Shown here one piece after another: positions 13,301 to 28,300 of a DNA stretch of 64,000 nt. The notes under the pieces are model-generated. The model was not told the DNA's origin, made no database searches, and saw nothing but the letters and a program-made list of their open reading frames with translations. Made by a program: the position numbers and the translations under genes. The stretch lies in contig OX465581.1 of NCBI GenBank assembly GCA_950022655.1, positions 34,505,300-34,569,299 on the forward strand, written 5' to 3'. The stretch is from Alentia gelatinosa. Its lineage: Eukaryota > Annelida > Polychaeta > Phyllodocida > Polynoidae. Within the stretch, counting starts at the first letter, position 1; every line of letters starts with the position of its first letter.

Positions 13301-16300
13301 AATCGTTGATAGCAACTTCTACACCGTGTAAAAAAGCGGGTCCTGGTACGACCGTATGTCTATAGGACACTGAAGCCTTCAACCGGTCACTGTTAACGAA
13401 TGTCGTGACTGAACCCCCCCGGACTACCGATAGTTTGACAGAATTGCCCTCTGGTTTGAAAATAGCAAAGTATATAGCGGGAGCCCTCCCTGAATAGTAG
13501 TACTCATGTTGCCAGCTAACGTGAAGCTGTATCATTTATGTCTCTTTCGTATTGATGTAGACTCCAGTTCAGATTCTGAGGAAGAAGACAGTGGACAATT
13601 TTACTCTCTTCACGAAGCCAAACAACGACAGAGGCGCAAAGCCCGGCAAGAACAGCAGAACCGTCAGAGCAAACTCTGTGTCAACCTTACCATAGGAAGT
13701 GGCCGGCTCACAGCTTATGTTCCCCTCAGGGTAAGAATCAGTTTTCATACTTTCCTAGAAATCTTCTTTTTTTTTAATTTTCAGTTTACATTTGTTTTTC
13801 ATGTGTAAAAAGGGGAGTGAAAAAATTCACACCAATAAACTGTATTCATACAAAGAAACATTATGAGTTTTAGAATAAGATAGAAGGGAATTTTCTATAT
13901 TTTACAAAAAGAATTTCCGCTAAAAAGAATACATTTATTTCTTTGAAAAACTCAGTAGAAACTGTGATGTTTTTGAGCAGTAATTTAGTAGTAGAAAATA
14001 CTTTATTAAGTTGGAGTTTACATCCAATATTCGGCAACGTACAGGAAATAGAGTCGGGAAAAACGAAATGACATATTATAAGTTGCATTATCGCAGAAGA
14101 TTTTATGGTGAAAGACGTCCCGGTTAGATTGTTGTCTTACGCTTCGCCTCATTTTACTAACGTTTTGTGCAGATATTTATTGGCATTAAAAACGTGGCTG
14201 AAACAAGTCTTAACAAGAAAAGAAAAAAGGGCATTTATTGTGAATTTCAGCTAAATATCTTTTGATCTGATTAAGATTAGGAAACGGTTTTTGAATATAT
14301 TCTCGCCCTTGTATGCCCTTCAAAATTAGGTTTATAATGCCTGCAGATTACACTGGAAATTATGAGGTAAACTTCGGTATACCTTTCGCACCTCCCTTTT
14401 TCGCATCGATGGTAAACCCATTAAGTGTTAAATTCTGTCGCAACCCACGTACAGAGTCAAAATCAGTGCGCTTTCAATGTATGTGCTGTAATGGGCTATT
14501 AATCAGGAAGAGGTGTCAGTTCTCCACTTCTCCATGGAAATCCAGGCTTTCATTTTCTGTATATAAAATTCCTTTTCTTCATGACAGGGATGCCAGTTTT
14601 CAGGGAATTTCAGGATTTCAGGGATTTTCCTCGCCTCTATATATTTTCAAAATTTGCACTGAACTGTGGTGTATAGGCGGCTGTTCGCGGGGGGGGGGGG
14701 GGGGACCCGGTGGGTGGCGCCGGGAGCCCTACACTCGGCGCCCGGTGACAGTCACTTCGCAGACTCGTGGTACTCTGTGTGCCCCAGGGCCTTGCAGACT
14801 CAGGGAGTGTCCCTGAATGCACACTACCAGTCTGGTATACCCCCAAAGGGTAACAGTGACTCCCTGAACCCCCTGAACCGCTCCAATTGTGTTTTAACCT
14901 AGACCTGCGTAGGGGGAGTGGAAGCTCAGATGACACACATCAGTGTCCACCCTGGAACTGAGCGGATGTGTAGTAATGAGGTCAATGCAACCACAGGCAT
15001 GCCATTGGGGGGGGGGGGGGGGAGGAATATCCCTGCCGCAAATAAATTCAGGGAATTTCTCCAATGGATGCTGACATCCCCGTCCATGTAAAACAAAGAT
15101 GATATTGATTAAGACTCAATCAATCCCATAAAACAATGATTTAAACTCTCCGCCAAAGACCCTCAACCCCATGTCAGGCTGGCACCGCCTTATCTTCCAC
15201 GTTTTCTTGGTCTCTGTGGAGTTTTAAATTCCACTTGAAAAACATTTTCACTTTTTCTTCTGACCGCAACTGACATCCCTGAATTTATGTCAGTAAACCT
15301 CAAATAGATTACTACACTTTAGATATAGCAGAATGTGGCTAGCCATTGACTGTTGCCCTTGCATAAATTTCCAGGCTGTGATGCATTCATAATGGGAGTG
15401 ATAGATTTTGGTAACAGAGGTACTATGTTTTATAATTATTTGTAGGACGAGGAGAAGAAGGTACGGACAGACAAACAGGGCGAGTTTTTGCTGGACCTGT
15501 CGGATGCTGCTATGTTCACTGTTGTCGCACATAATGGGGACCCAGACCTCCAGTACTTGTGTGTCCACAGCAACCGGGCTACACTCTTCCATGCAGGTAC
15601 ATTATAGAGGAAACTAATGAGAGTGGGCAGTTTTGAACAATATTTCACTCATTTGATCACATAGTGTTATCTTAGGGAAATTGTGTAGTGGTCAAACGAA
15701 TGACACATTGTTCAAGCTTACTCACTTGTATTGGATTGATATTTTATCTCACCCCTGTATAGTGTCTATGTAGTATTTAGATTTGATAGATTTATCATTA
15801 ATTTTTTTTTTTCTAACAAGGGATACGGGACTTCCTTAAAGGTTTTGACTGCAAATTTGTTTAGGAATTTATCATAGGTTCTTTTCAGTGTATATCAGCT
15901 GGCTGGCTGGCTGGCTGTCTGCCTAGCTACCTGGCTGGCTGGTTGGCCGGCTGGTTGTCTGGCTGGCTGGGTGGGTGGGTGGCTGGCTGGCTGGGTGGCT
16001 GGCTGGCTGGGTGGGTGGCTGGCTGGCTGGCTGGCTAGCTGGCTGGCTGGCTACCTGGCTGGCTGGCTGGCTGGCCGGCTGGCTGACTGGCTGGCTGGCT
16101 AATGCCACGTCTTCACGATTTATAATGTGGATGAATGAATCAGATTTCCTCATTTCTGCTCAGGATGCGTTGACATCGCGTCCTCACCGCTGAGTCTGCA
16201 GTACATGCCCCAGATCCCGCCCGCCCACCTCCTGCCCACAATCTACCTGTCTGACCCCGGGGTGACCACCCGGCTCGCCGGACAGGTGGGGCGGGGCCCG

Positions 16301-19300
16301 GACTCAGCCGACATGCTGTCCATAGCCCTGAGAATCAAGGTCGACACCTTCAGAAATGTCAAGGTTAGTATAAAAGATATATTTAGTACTCTATTCGGAA
16401 AGTTATGCGGAATATTTTTCACACTTTTGAAAAATTGAAGTCTTTTAAAATGATATAGTTTTTGCCGTAGTATCCACATATATGTTTTTCATAGTTTTAT
16501 GCAGTTGAATACTGTTAGCTGTAGTCAGACTTCTCGGGTATATTTCAAACAAACTTATGGCCTGCTTAAGGCAATCGTACGATAAATGATTTGGAAATAC
16601 TGTTCGGTTAGCGTTTTTAACATGTTTTTATTCGTCATCAACGTTTATAGCAATGTTCTTCCAAGCAACATTTGGTTTTACAGAAAATTGCTAGCCTTAC
16701 CGGTCCCATAGTTTTTAAGAATTCATCTAGTCACTTATTAGGTATTGGTGACTAATTCTATCCCTCTACATCTGAATGTTTTTGCTCCAATCAGGAGTTT
16801 CAAGTAGCATTAGGAATCCGTGGAGGGACCCTCCGACATCGCACTCCACAGACTGGCGAGAGCTGGTTCACACAGGTGAGCACATTCACGGGGATACTCA
16901 CCGCCGAATACCTGTAGTCAAATGTATATTTAATGTACGATAGTGAAAAGTTATAAAGGCATATCGGACATTTCACCTTGAAAATTAAAACCCATGTCAT
17001 GTTCATAGAAGTTGAATCCGATGTTCTTAAAATGTTCTAGAACACATATCTAACTTTAAAAGTGGGAGTCACGGTACCAGTTTTTATATAGAGATTGATA
17101 TTATGTCAGTATCATAATAGAATATATAGAGGTTCTAAAAAATTGGATTTCACAAAATAAAACAAATGTGTAGTACTATACATTTAAGTACGGGAAATCT
17201 ATAGGTCACCATCCTTGTTTTTGAAATACCGTAAATTCCCGAGTATAAGACGCATGACGCACCCCGACTTTGGCAAAATCCTACAAGACCCACATGGAGG
17301 GTTGAGCGTTTTAGGTAAAAAAAACAACCAAAAAAACCGCGTATAAGATTTTTGGTGAATCCTATAAGACGCACCAGGGGTTTGGATTACGTATAAGACG
17401 CATCTTTTACGCGGGAATTTACGGTAATTGTGTAATTTGAACAACGTCACAAGTCCTCGAGTTTTGAAATAATTGAAGAAATCCATATTTTGTCCGTGCT
17501 TTTAGATGTTTTATAATTTGATACAATCTGATAATGATGTTCATCAATATGACATATAACTTAATCCAAATTGTCTTAAAACCACTTGAATATTCCATGA
17601 AGATTTTATACAACAAAAAGGTATACAAGCAGGATCCCCTATATTCTTACTTATTTATTTTACTATTAGATGTTGGACTTCTTTGCGGTCACTGACCAGC
17701 AAATTCTTGGTTATACCTGGCCGAAGGTTGTTACCGAATTACACTGCCATCTCTGGAGCTGTGCCATAGACTATAGGTGAATATATCAAATCATTATAAT
17801 TAGTAGATCTTCATTTCTAGTACCGTTAAAAGTATCATAGATATTTGCTACTGAATCCTCTAAAAAATCAAAGTACATCAATACCAATGTTCCCAATAAG
17901 AACCAAAAAATACTCTGGTATATGAATTTCGAAGTATGAATAGATTGACTTGGTATATATAGCATGGTGAAAGATTATGGGAAGTTAATATGATTTTTGT
18001 TTAAATATGTAACAAATTTTATATTAAGTTCTGGTCACACTGCAGACAAATGTTTATAACACTGACAACACCTGATGACCTTATTCCCATCGTGGCCTCA
18101 ACAGCATGTTATCGTATAACACGTATTTAACAACTTGTAACATGTGCTGCCACAAATGGGTTACAGATAACGTCACAGTCTCAGCCACACTGATGCGATG
18201 ATCGTATCATACCAGTGAGTCACGCGTGATGAACCATTGACCCATAAAGCCCGGTTCCCACTAAGCGATTTTGGGGCATTCATAGGGCACCCGTCGCCGA
18301 GTATCAGCCAAATATCTAGGAATTTCATGAGTCGCCAATTAGGAGGAACACAAAATGGCAAAATCATCAGCGATTATTGCCCTACCCCCCGTTGTTCGGG
18401 CTGGAGTCGGCGGCTGGATTCTCTATTAAAAGGGTACCAGTCTCTTGCGATTCAATTTCAAACATGTTTGAAATATATCGGGGCATAGTCGCCGACTATG
18501 CCTTCCCACCAGCTAGGCGACTGCGGTTTCCCAGCGATTATGCCCGGCAGTAGTCTCAGGGTCAGAAATCGCCTAGTGGGCCTTAAAGGAAAACCCTCTT
18601 TTTTTGTGTACAAGTTCTTAATTGATCCGATGTAAATTACAAATAGTAATTGTATTGATAAACCTGTAAAAATTGCTCAATTGCGCAGGAATTGGTTTTC
18701 ATGGATTTGCCGTTGAGAATAGCGTAATCCCTGTTATCAGATAGTATGTTGCGATTATGGTGAGATGTTACATATAAAATGTCTTTCTAATGCCTTGGTT
18801 GTTTTCTGGGTTGAAACAGACCGCTCTGCCTGCCACTGCGAGCAATGCTAACCGTGGAGACCTTCAGCATCTCCAGCAACATTATTGCCGAATCTCCCAC
18901 TTCCCTACTCAGGTAACGGGCCTTCAATCTGTATTTGAAAGTGTAGTACGCATTTCTAATGATATCTCCTCATCCCCAATCCAGAAATAAATATAACTTG
19001 TGATTTGATAATCAATAGATTTTCTTGCTCGTTACTAGTATTTATATATATGTTATTTTTCCCTCAGGACTCAGATTTAGAACATTGATAAGAATTGACT
19101 ACAAGTTTAAAAAGCAATATCAACAGAGTTTGTCAGAAAAGGCCTACACCGTACGCTCAGAGTTTGACTAACTGCCCTCTTACTATCTATAAAATATAGA
19201 CCACACTATACTTCAGGATACAAAATCTAAATTAGATTCATATTGAGCATGCAGTCAACATAGTATGTTCAAAATCAGAAAAACATTGCTTCAGTATAGA

Positions 19301-22300
19301 GGGACATTGCTGCCGTGATATCCCTATGTCCCGTAAAGATTGTTTTCCATGAAGGAACATTTTCTTTTGTTTGGAATCATGCGAACGAATTTTTAAGAAA
19401 AAAATCATTCACCCTTATTATAGGTTTATCGTTGAAGATGCTGCCTTATTCATATCAGACAAGTGCGGTGAACATGGTGTTGACCTGAAAAGAAGTGAGT
19501 ATCATTTATTATTGTATTGATTCATCAATATCATTTAATTCAACCATAGAGGTCAGTTTGATTTACATAGGCGTGTTCGCACCTGTTTAGTAGTGCAAGA
19601 CGAATATATTTGTATAAATCAGTAACTGTTTGTTTTTTTCATTTCATCGTAGTTAGTAGCAGGTACATTTGAAAGCCATATATCGTCAAAAGGAAAGGAA
19701 TTTCATAAATAGTAAAAAAGATATCATGATATTTACTAATTTATTGGGTTAACAATATGTTTATTTGTACTATCCACCTAATACAAAGTGTCCATAGAAA
19801 ACACATTGGCAGTGTGTATCGATATACCCAGGGTATACAGATATTTTGTATACGCCGGGTAGCGATGAACCACACATACAGAAAAATAGTGTGTAAGGGA
19901 AAAATAGGACGTAAATAAAGTGAACTAATATTAGTATGACACCTGTCCGGAAAAGGTGGATAATACATACAACATAGACTGCTTTTAGATAAAAGTGGCT
20001 GTATGCTCTTCGGAGTTGACTCTACCCAATAGCCTCGCATACGCTCAGATACTACTTTTCAGATTCATTCTAATGCGCTGATCTCACGTATGTTGGCCAT
20101 TGTCGTTGCAGATTATGTCTGTGTTATAGATCTCGGGGTATTTGAGTTATCCCTCAGAACAAGTGATGGCAAGGACACGGTATGTCATAATTACTTCCCA
20201 TTTCTAGATATGTTCCTATCATATTGCTCTGCAATATACTTTTCACTTAGCAACTTTCCTCTTATGTTTTTTTATGGTGTCTTTAGTAGGGGAACGATAA
20301 GGTATGTCGAGTGCTAATTAATTTACAAATATAAAGTTATACAACAGTTTTACTAATTTACCTAGATTTTTAATACATATTGACACTAACTTTTGCATGT
20401 CGATAGAATGATAATCTTCCCTTATCGTAGTCGAAATTTCATTTGACTTTATTCATATTAGAAGTATATGGCCCATCCAATTTAGGCTTTGGCGTAAATA
20501 TTTCAGAATGTAATTTCGTAATTTGGTTTTCGCCAATTTTTATGGTAAAATTTCTCTTTCTGTGATATTGATAGGAAAGGCAGAGGCTGGTTTATGTGAA
20601 ATGATTCAAAATGGCATTAATTTAGGTGTAATGCACTTTGGCTATTTAAATATTTTATCATTTCTAGTGTTTTACTGGTACTGTGTTCCGTCGATTTGTT
20701 AGTTATATGTTCAATGCTTCAATTAGTGCCTCTGCTTTATTAGGCATTTACACTCTTATAGATCGCATAAGTCTACACCGAATGTCCGCCGTGCTTAACC
20801 GTGATGCCGCCTTGTGGCCTAATCTGGAACTACATACGTTTTGCAAGAGACGGCACTTCCTCAAATTTCTAGTTATCCTAAATGTAGATTCGCGATTCAT
20901 TCTTCTTGTTATCAACCATTTAGGTGGAAAATAGATACAATAACAACTGGTTTTGTGGAGTGGCTGACCGTAATTTCCTCGTAATTGACGATGTAATACG
21001 CTTGCTATCGCTCATGTATTACTTTGTGTCATCTACCTCGAGATTATGGCCACCTCTGTGCTACACCTAAATGTGCTTCTACAAGAATATGGACCCTTCT
21101 ATATGTAACAGTTCACTCAAAAGGCCAAGCAAAGGGTCAACTCATATAGTAATCCAATCTTTCTTTAAAGTGTTTCTATGATGGTTTGCTTGCAAACAAA
21201 TTAAACTTGTTGTAGGTATCATTTATTTTTCCTTTTCCTTTGCTATTTCTGAGTCAGAAAGTTGAAGGTGACTTTGACAACGGAGAATCTGATAGTGGGG
21301 GCAAGTCTGACAATGCATCTATCAAGGTATGCTAGTTATAAGATGAGGTTCCTCAGTGATATTAATATACTAGTTACAGAACAGACCAAAAACGGGGTTT
21401 TATGACACAAATTCGTAGATGTAGGCAACACATTGATCATACAAGTCAAAGCGTGCTTAACCCTTTCCAGGCGAGCAGGTTGGTGGGTATCAGCAGCTAC
21501 AGGGCCGAGGATGTCCCTACGCAGTATGTCTCTGGGGGGAGAGAATGCCTGAAACCATTCACTAAAATATCACATGACAAAAGAACCTCATCATTGCCAT
21601 GAATATATTCTTTTCTTATAATGATATGTTGCATTTTAAACATGTCTTTCCAAATTTAATAGAAGAGTTTTTCCCCTTTATTAAAAAAAAGGTGTTTATA
21701 TAATCTCACCCTTCGCGTACATACTGCCCAAAGGCATTCTCGTCCTGAAGGTATTCTCGCAAAGAAAGGGTTAATATGAACCGTAATGTTATCAATCAAT
21801 TCATTTCTCATGGTTTCCATCGTGACAAAATAATGATAGATTGCAATTCTAGCCCGCTTTTAACTATATTATAGCTTTGGCAATAATAAACAGAGATGCT
21901 ATATTGTTGAGTAAGAAATTTGTCTTTAAGATTCTTATTACTTAGTAATCTGAAATCGGATTAAGGTCAATGTAATTCAAAAGAGTATAATTTTTTTTTT
22001 TCAAAAAGAATGATATATAAATTGTAATGGCTACGTGGATATAATCATCGGAAAAGATTAACTTACCCTGGTAATCAATTTATAAGAAAATACCTTCTGA
22101 ATTTTGTTGGCTTACATTCAGCATAAGATTTGTCATTTATCGTAGAAATTTTGTGATAGAACTTTAAAAATCAATACCGCAGTTTGATATACTTGAAACA
22201 GCTGGGACCCATTTTTAGACGTGGTAGTTGTTAAAAGTGATTATCAAACCATTGGACCATTGGCCCCAATGGTTCGATAATTATCGCCAAATGTATGATA

Positions 22301-25300
22301 ATTACAAGACGGTCGCTATTAACGATTATCACGTCTAAAATACGGATGGTTTCAACTGAGAAAAACTACAGAATATTTAAAATGTTTTACCTGGCAACAG
22401 GCAATTCTCTCTCTCCTAAAACATTTAAAATAAATCACTTCTATTCCTACTAATACCAGCCCAATTAATTCATGGGGACTATCAATAGTCGCTGTGATTA
22501 GTTTGTTGCTCTAACACTTTGTGCTTGCTGGTCTCCTAGAACAAAAATGATCAATTGTGTTCCCAACAAACCTAGACCAAACATTTCATGGGTGGTGTTG
22601 GTGATAATCTATGATAATTCTTTATTATCCATCGTATACAAAGTCCCCATTGAAAATGTATGGGGACTCAGTAAACCACGACCCATTGTATAAAACATGT
22701 CAGATACCATAACTGTGGTATACGGATTCAAACCTGTGGTATACGGCCTCAAAACCATGGTATACGGGAAAAATAGTTCCTTTGTGCTATAGAGCCAAGA
22801 AATAGTCCCTATTGTTATACCCTTTTATATGGCAATTACTGGGTTTAATTTATTCGAAATAATGGATAATAAATACAACAAACGATGATTATGTGGATAG
22901 GCGGCTCTGTAAACCACTCGAGGTTGACGTCGTAATACACTCGCTAGCGCTTGTGTATTACTACGCGTCAACCACTCGTGGTTTACGGCCGCCTGTCCAC
23001 AAAACCATCGATTATTATCTATTTAGTATACTACAGTAGTTCATCTATAGTACTGTAGATGAATTGCAAACCACAATCTTGAATGTAACCACTGATAGTG
23101 TCCATTGAATAAAATTGCTGGGAGGTGTTTTATAGACCGCGACGTCTGTATTAGTGATCATGGAAATAAAGAGTGACTGATTGGGGGACATTCTGGCGAC
23201 CATCATCGTAATTATCGAACCCTTGGGGCCAATGGACGTTTTATTTATCTTGAAAACTGTCTTGAATCTTTAATAATGTCTGTTAACGATTATCTCGTCT
23301 AAAAGACGGATCCCTGAGACTGATCACTAACTTATGATCATTTATTTATAGAATGCAATATCCTCTAAATAGTCACTAACTGGTCACTGTTAACGATTGT
23401 CACAAGCATAAAACATTTTCCTAGTCTCTGAAATTGCAGTTTACAAATCACCACGTCTGAACGGCATTAGCTCTCCTATTCTAAAGGTTCCCATGCTTTA
23501 TCTAGTACCTCAGCTTGCCCTACTCTATCAGACTAGTAATAATATGGGCGTATTTTATGACCACTGGAAACAAGCCACTGTCCTCCTCTGCCCGAATCGG
23601 GCAGACTGAAATACACATCCATTTTGAGATCCTCCTCCCGTTTCCCTGTTCCTGGCAAACTAACTGAGTACTGTACCTCATGTCTTTTTTCCCGAATCTT
23701 AGAAGAAAGCAAACAGTAAAAGAACAGTCAAGGTCAGGGTATTTGGATAGGATTTTTACAGCTGTTCTCTCTTCAGTTGTTAGGAGTTGTATTTTGTTGA
23801 TGTCAAAACTGTCTGTTGGTGTTAAAACAGTTCATACAAGTTCGCCTGATTGGAGTAGAGGCGTCGAACCTGACTTCTTTTACTGAGTAGATCTTGTTAT
23901 GTTCAAGAATGAGAATTTTCCACCGATCTCTGGATTTCATCCGCCATGTTCATTTTTTAGATAAGAGTAATTCGCTTAAGGGAGCATTCTCTGTTCCAAG
24001 TTAAAGTGCCCCCTTAAGCAGGGTGCCCTTTAAGCCGGGGGGGGGGGGGGGGTGGTGGATCAAGCAAATAATAGATGTTTAAGATTTTCTTTGTTCCAAG
24101 CAAAACCTCCTCCTTAAGACGGGTGTTCCCTTACAGGGGGTCCTTCAATGTGGTGTCCCAATACAGAGGGTCCCTTAAGTGAGGTGTCCCTTTCCAGGGG
24201 TGCCTTAAGTGGGGTTCTTCTGTACTAACCAGCAGTCGCTGAAGCTGTTGCCACGTATTTCCACATTCTTCTGTACTTACATTTGGGGGGTGGATGGACT
24301 TAATACTTTCTCTGATAGTCCATAGACACTAACATTTCGTGTATTTCTGGAGAGCCTCATCCTAATGTGAGTTTTGAATATGATGTTGCAGCGATATCCT
24401 AAACTGGACCTACGAGCTTCCAACAACATCGTGCATGTGCGGACATGCTCCGACTCATGCAGTGCTTTGGCCGAACTCATCAAGTACGTGGCCAGTGATG
24501 GTGACTGTATGGCCGATGAAACCGAAAAGGACACAGCGAGTACCACCTCTCAAGTGAGCTGCTCTTCTCTGTAATGTGTGAAAGAATTTATATTTACAAA
24601 AAAAAGTTTAAGGGCGAATAATGCCTTCAGGCATCAACCCGCCCAGGGCGAATGATGCCTTTAGGCATATTTTCTCAAAAATGCACAAAATTGTTTTTAA
24701 CAAGGAAATAATGTAGCAATATTAAAGCAATTTTCACTTTATGTAGGCATAACACCATAATTAGTATTTATATTAAAATATATATATGATATTTAGGATT
24801 ATGTATCGTATTACATGATTAGACACTTGAAATATGTGTTTTGACCACTGTGTGCCTGTCCCCTAGCTGTGTAAAACGCTACCAGCACCCTCCTTAAGTG
24901 GTAGCATAGCCGCTGGCACCCGTCCTAAAAGGATTTATTAAGAGAAATTCGAGACGTGGCTAATAAACACTACTCAGCACTACCCAGCAAAGAATGATAC
25001 CTTTATTTTCTACAAGATGCTTATTTTAGTTATATCCAAATTACTGGTAGTATAATCTTCGTGCATATATACCATTTGATCTTTTTTTCTAATGAGCAAG
25101 TTTATTCATATGATAATAGAATCTAGTAGTAGATAGTAGTTATGCATAATTATCTAGGTTTCGGAGCCGTGGAAGGATGTGTAAATGTGACAGGTATCGT
25201 ACTATAGCCACATTATAGCCATGTAAGAATACTACCTTATGGAATAGGTGTAGGACCAATAAAGCTGCCGTTAACTCAGAGCACGAAAAGAATGGAAGAT

Positions 25301-28300
25301 ATCTAGTAAGTAGCTCATTCCACCAATCTATAGCTGTATCTACGTGAACATGATCAAAGTTGTGTTTATATTATCACAGCCGGCGATGCTGAGCGAGGCG
25401 AGCATCTCGACCAGCCCTCAGCTGACACATTCCCACCTGGAGCAGGTTCACGACATGATGGCGGATGCCATGCGCGAATCCACGGGCTCGGACTCGCAGG
25501 AGGAAAATGACGGTATGTACCGCAGTCTCACTGACGGACCTTAATAGAGTGTATAGTTACAGGACTCATTGATAAAGTGTTTCTGCATAGGTCCCATTAA
25601 TATAGTGTATTTGTACAGAACCTATGAATAAAGTGTATAGGCATAAGACCCATCGATACAGCATACAGGCACAGGATCCATGAATGTAGCATTTAGGCAC
25701 AGCTGGTGACCGATTGATTATCCACCCCAATGATATTTTAAGCTCAGAGGGGGTCCTACGAGAGTTTGGGTTTGATAAAATGTCAAAATTACCAACAGTC
25801 AACTCTCTTTCTCATAATTTTTAGCTACTAATAGTCACCTGTTTAGATCCACTTCCCCCCTGATACATATTGGAAATATCTCTTTGCACACATCTTTTTA
25901 CACTTTTTACCGCCAGCTAAAGAACCGACACCGGCGGCGGGGGGCGGGCCGACAGAAATCTTCTTCTTCCCGGACGAGAGTGAGCCGACGACGGTGCACG
26001 GCCTGCTGCCCGGCTCCCCCAACACGCGCGCCCGCTCCGTGCAGTCCACACCCACCCGCCAGATGGTGCTCACCATCAGTGAGAGCGACGACTCGGTGAT
26101 CTGCACCGCTGTGGAGACAGGAGAGAGAGTGGGAGGCACCAATGACTGCTACACCAGCCCGGACGAGGAGTTCTGTATCATTGATGACCCCGGCCTGGGC
26201 ATTGTGGTAGGTGTCTTAGTCACGTATAGATAGACAATAATCTATGGTTTTGTGGACAGGCGGCCGTAAACAACGAGAGGTTGACGCGTATTAATTCACG
26301 AGCGCTAGTGAGTGTACTACGACGTCAACCTCGAGTGGTTTATAGAGGTGCCTCTGCACATAACCATCGTTTGTTGCATGGGACTATTTTCTCATATTCC
26401 ATACCTTTGAAGCAATAAATTTGAAGCAATGTTTTTTTTTGAAAGAGAACTTATACTCGCATCGGAATCAGCCACACTTTTGCTTAAAGTCGAAATGGGA
26501 TTCTTACAGTATTTCTTATATGGTGGACCATACCGACCCCCACACGCCTTGCAGTTTTTGTGCACTTTATTTGTCATCTCGTCCGCTCCGTCAGCCTTTT
26601 TTTGCGAGAGAGAAAAGAAAAACTAATAGCTGGTATAAGAAGAACAATAAAAACCTGAACCTTTTGAATCATGTTCATCCACTGGTGACGGGTGCGTGAT
26701 TGAGTGACTGAATTCAGATCAGTCTTTTGCCGACAATGACGCCCTCTATGTGTGGTTTAGGAATATTCAGTCATCAGTGGTGCCCCCTATTGATTGATAC
26801 ATGAAGTACCGCTGTTCATTCTTTCAGACCATATACATGTATATGTATAGGTTGCTCTTAAGGTATGTTTCACCTGGCTAACTATAAATCTGATGCGTCT
26901 TCCAAACTTGTTTATAGCGTACAAACCCGCAGGTCCATTCCACGGCTGACGTTGGATGTAGGCTGTACTGGCAAATGTTCAGGCGCCCGACAAAAACTAA
27001 GAAATCATGTGTAAAATTTCAGGGTACTCAGGGTCTCAGTTTATTTTGGAGGTGTAAAAGTATGTGTAAGTGTATACATATGAATGATACATATATATAT
27101 CTTTGAATATATTGTATGCAGAAATGGATCATATATCCGTGTCCACAGATATGATTTATATAAAAAAAATATAAATAACAAATGACATGCGCAACGTTTT
27201 GTAACTAATAAGACATCACAACACTCACAAATTCACATATATGGCAGCCAAGAGATGGCGAGCCGACGATACGGCAACTGGTGAAGACGACGATAAACAT
27301 CGTGGACAACCACTTCGCGCAGCCCCTGGGCAAGTCGGATCAGTTGAAAGCCCCCGAACACTTCCCGCCGGCGGTGTCCCGGTACACGCTGCGGGAGATG
27401 TCCCTCGTCTGGTATATGTATGGTGGCCACGACATGAGCCCCAAGGTCAAAGGTTAGTTCATTCACTTATTTACAAATTCGCTCTTTTCTATCAATCATT
27501 AAGTATACTCGAGGTTGACGTGATAAACTCGCTAGTACGCGTGTATTACTACACGTCAACCTCTCATGGTTTACGGCCGCCTGTCCACATAACCATCGTA
27601 CGTTGCATATTTTTATCCACCTTTCCAATAAATTAAACCCAGTAATTGCCGTCTTAAAGGGTATAACAATAGAGACTATTCATTTGCTCTATAGTACAAA
27701 GGGACAGTTTTCCCGTATACCATGACTTTAAGGCCATACACCACAGATTTGAATCCTTATACCACAGTTATAGTATCTGAAAGGTTTTATATAATGGGTC
27801 GTGGTTTACTGAGTCCCCATACATTTTAAATGTGGTCTTTGTATACGATGGATAATTAGTAGAAACCAAACTTGAGTTAGACTTGTCAGTGCTTATGCCA
27901 TGACGGGATGTTAAATCAATGATGGTATTTTTATGAGGGGTAGGATAATAAACAAGAGTATACAAGTGATCACTCTAACGTTGGGCAATGCGAATGTATA
28001 TCTACATGTTATCTATCCATCGGGGGAAACGGGGAATCATAGAGCATAATAAATGTGCATTATCCATCATTGAACATTGATAATTTTAATGTAAATTCTT
28101 ATATTGATACTGGATCCAAGTTTTGACAAAACACAATAAATTTGTTCATATGGTGGATACGGATTCATTGGTAGTAGCCCACGACCACAGGAATAGAAAG
28201 GAGTACCTTAGTGCGGTGTAATTCATGCCCATTTCCCCAGCCTTTGGGTGTGATTCCGATTTTTATTGGCTCGCTTACATAACAAATCGATTGCTTCACG

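Larger units (their letters stand above)
21327..24391. other. ATG2 intron 16
   Basis: 3.07 kb, mostly repeats: a TTAA-flanked element (21461-21770), 'TTTTAGACG' inverted motifs (22200-22340 and 23110-23310), a composite repeat with terminal hairpin (22613-23010) and a CTTAAGGGG-type repeat (23970-24230). The stretch 23320-23960 shows nothing recognised. Confidence 0.6.

Noticed and set aside
15923..16193. Open frames reading SQPASQPA and GWLAGWLA on opposite strands
   Set aside because: Both come from the (CTGG)n microsatellite in intron 9.
27241..27636. 131-codon frame starting with ATG at the exon 20 acceptor
   Set aside because: A shadow frame. The ATG2 frame in 27248-27452 is a different one and gives the conserved APEHFP...LRE block.
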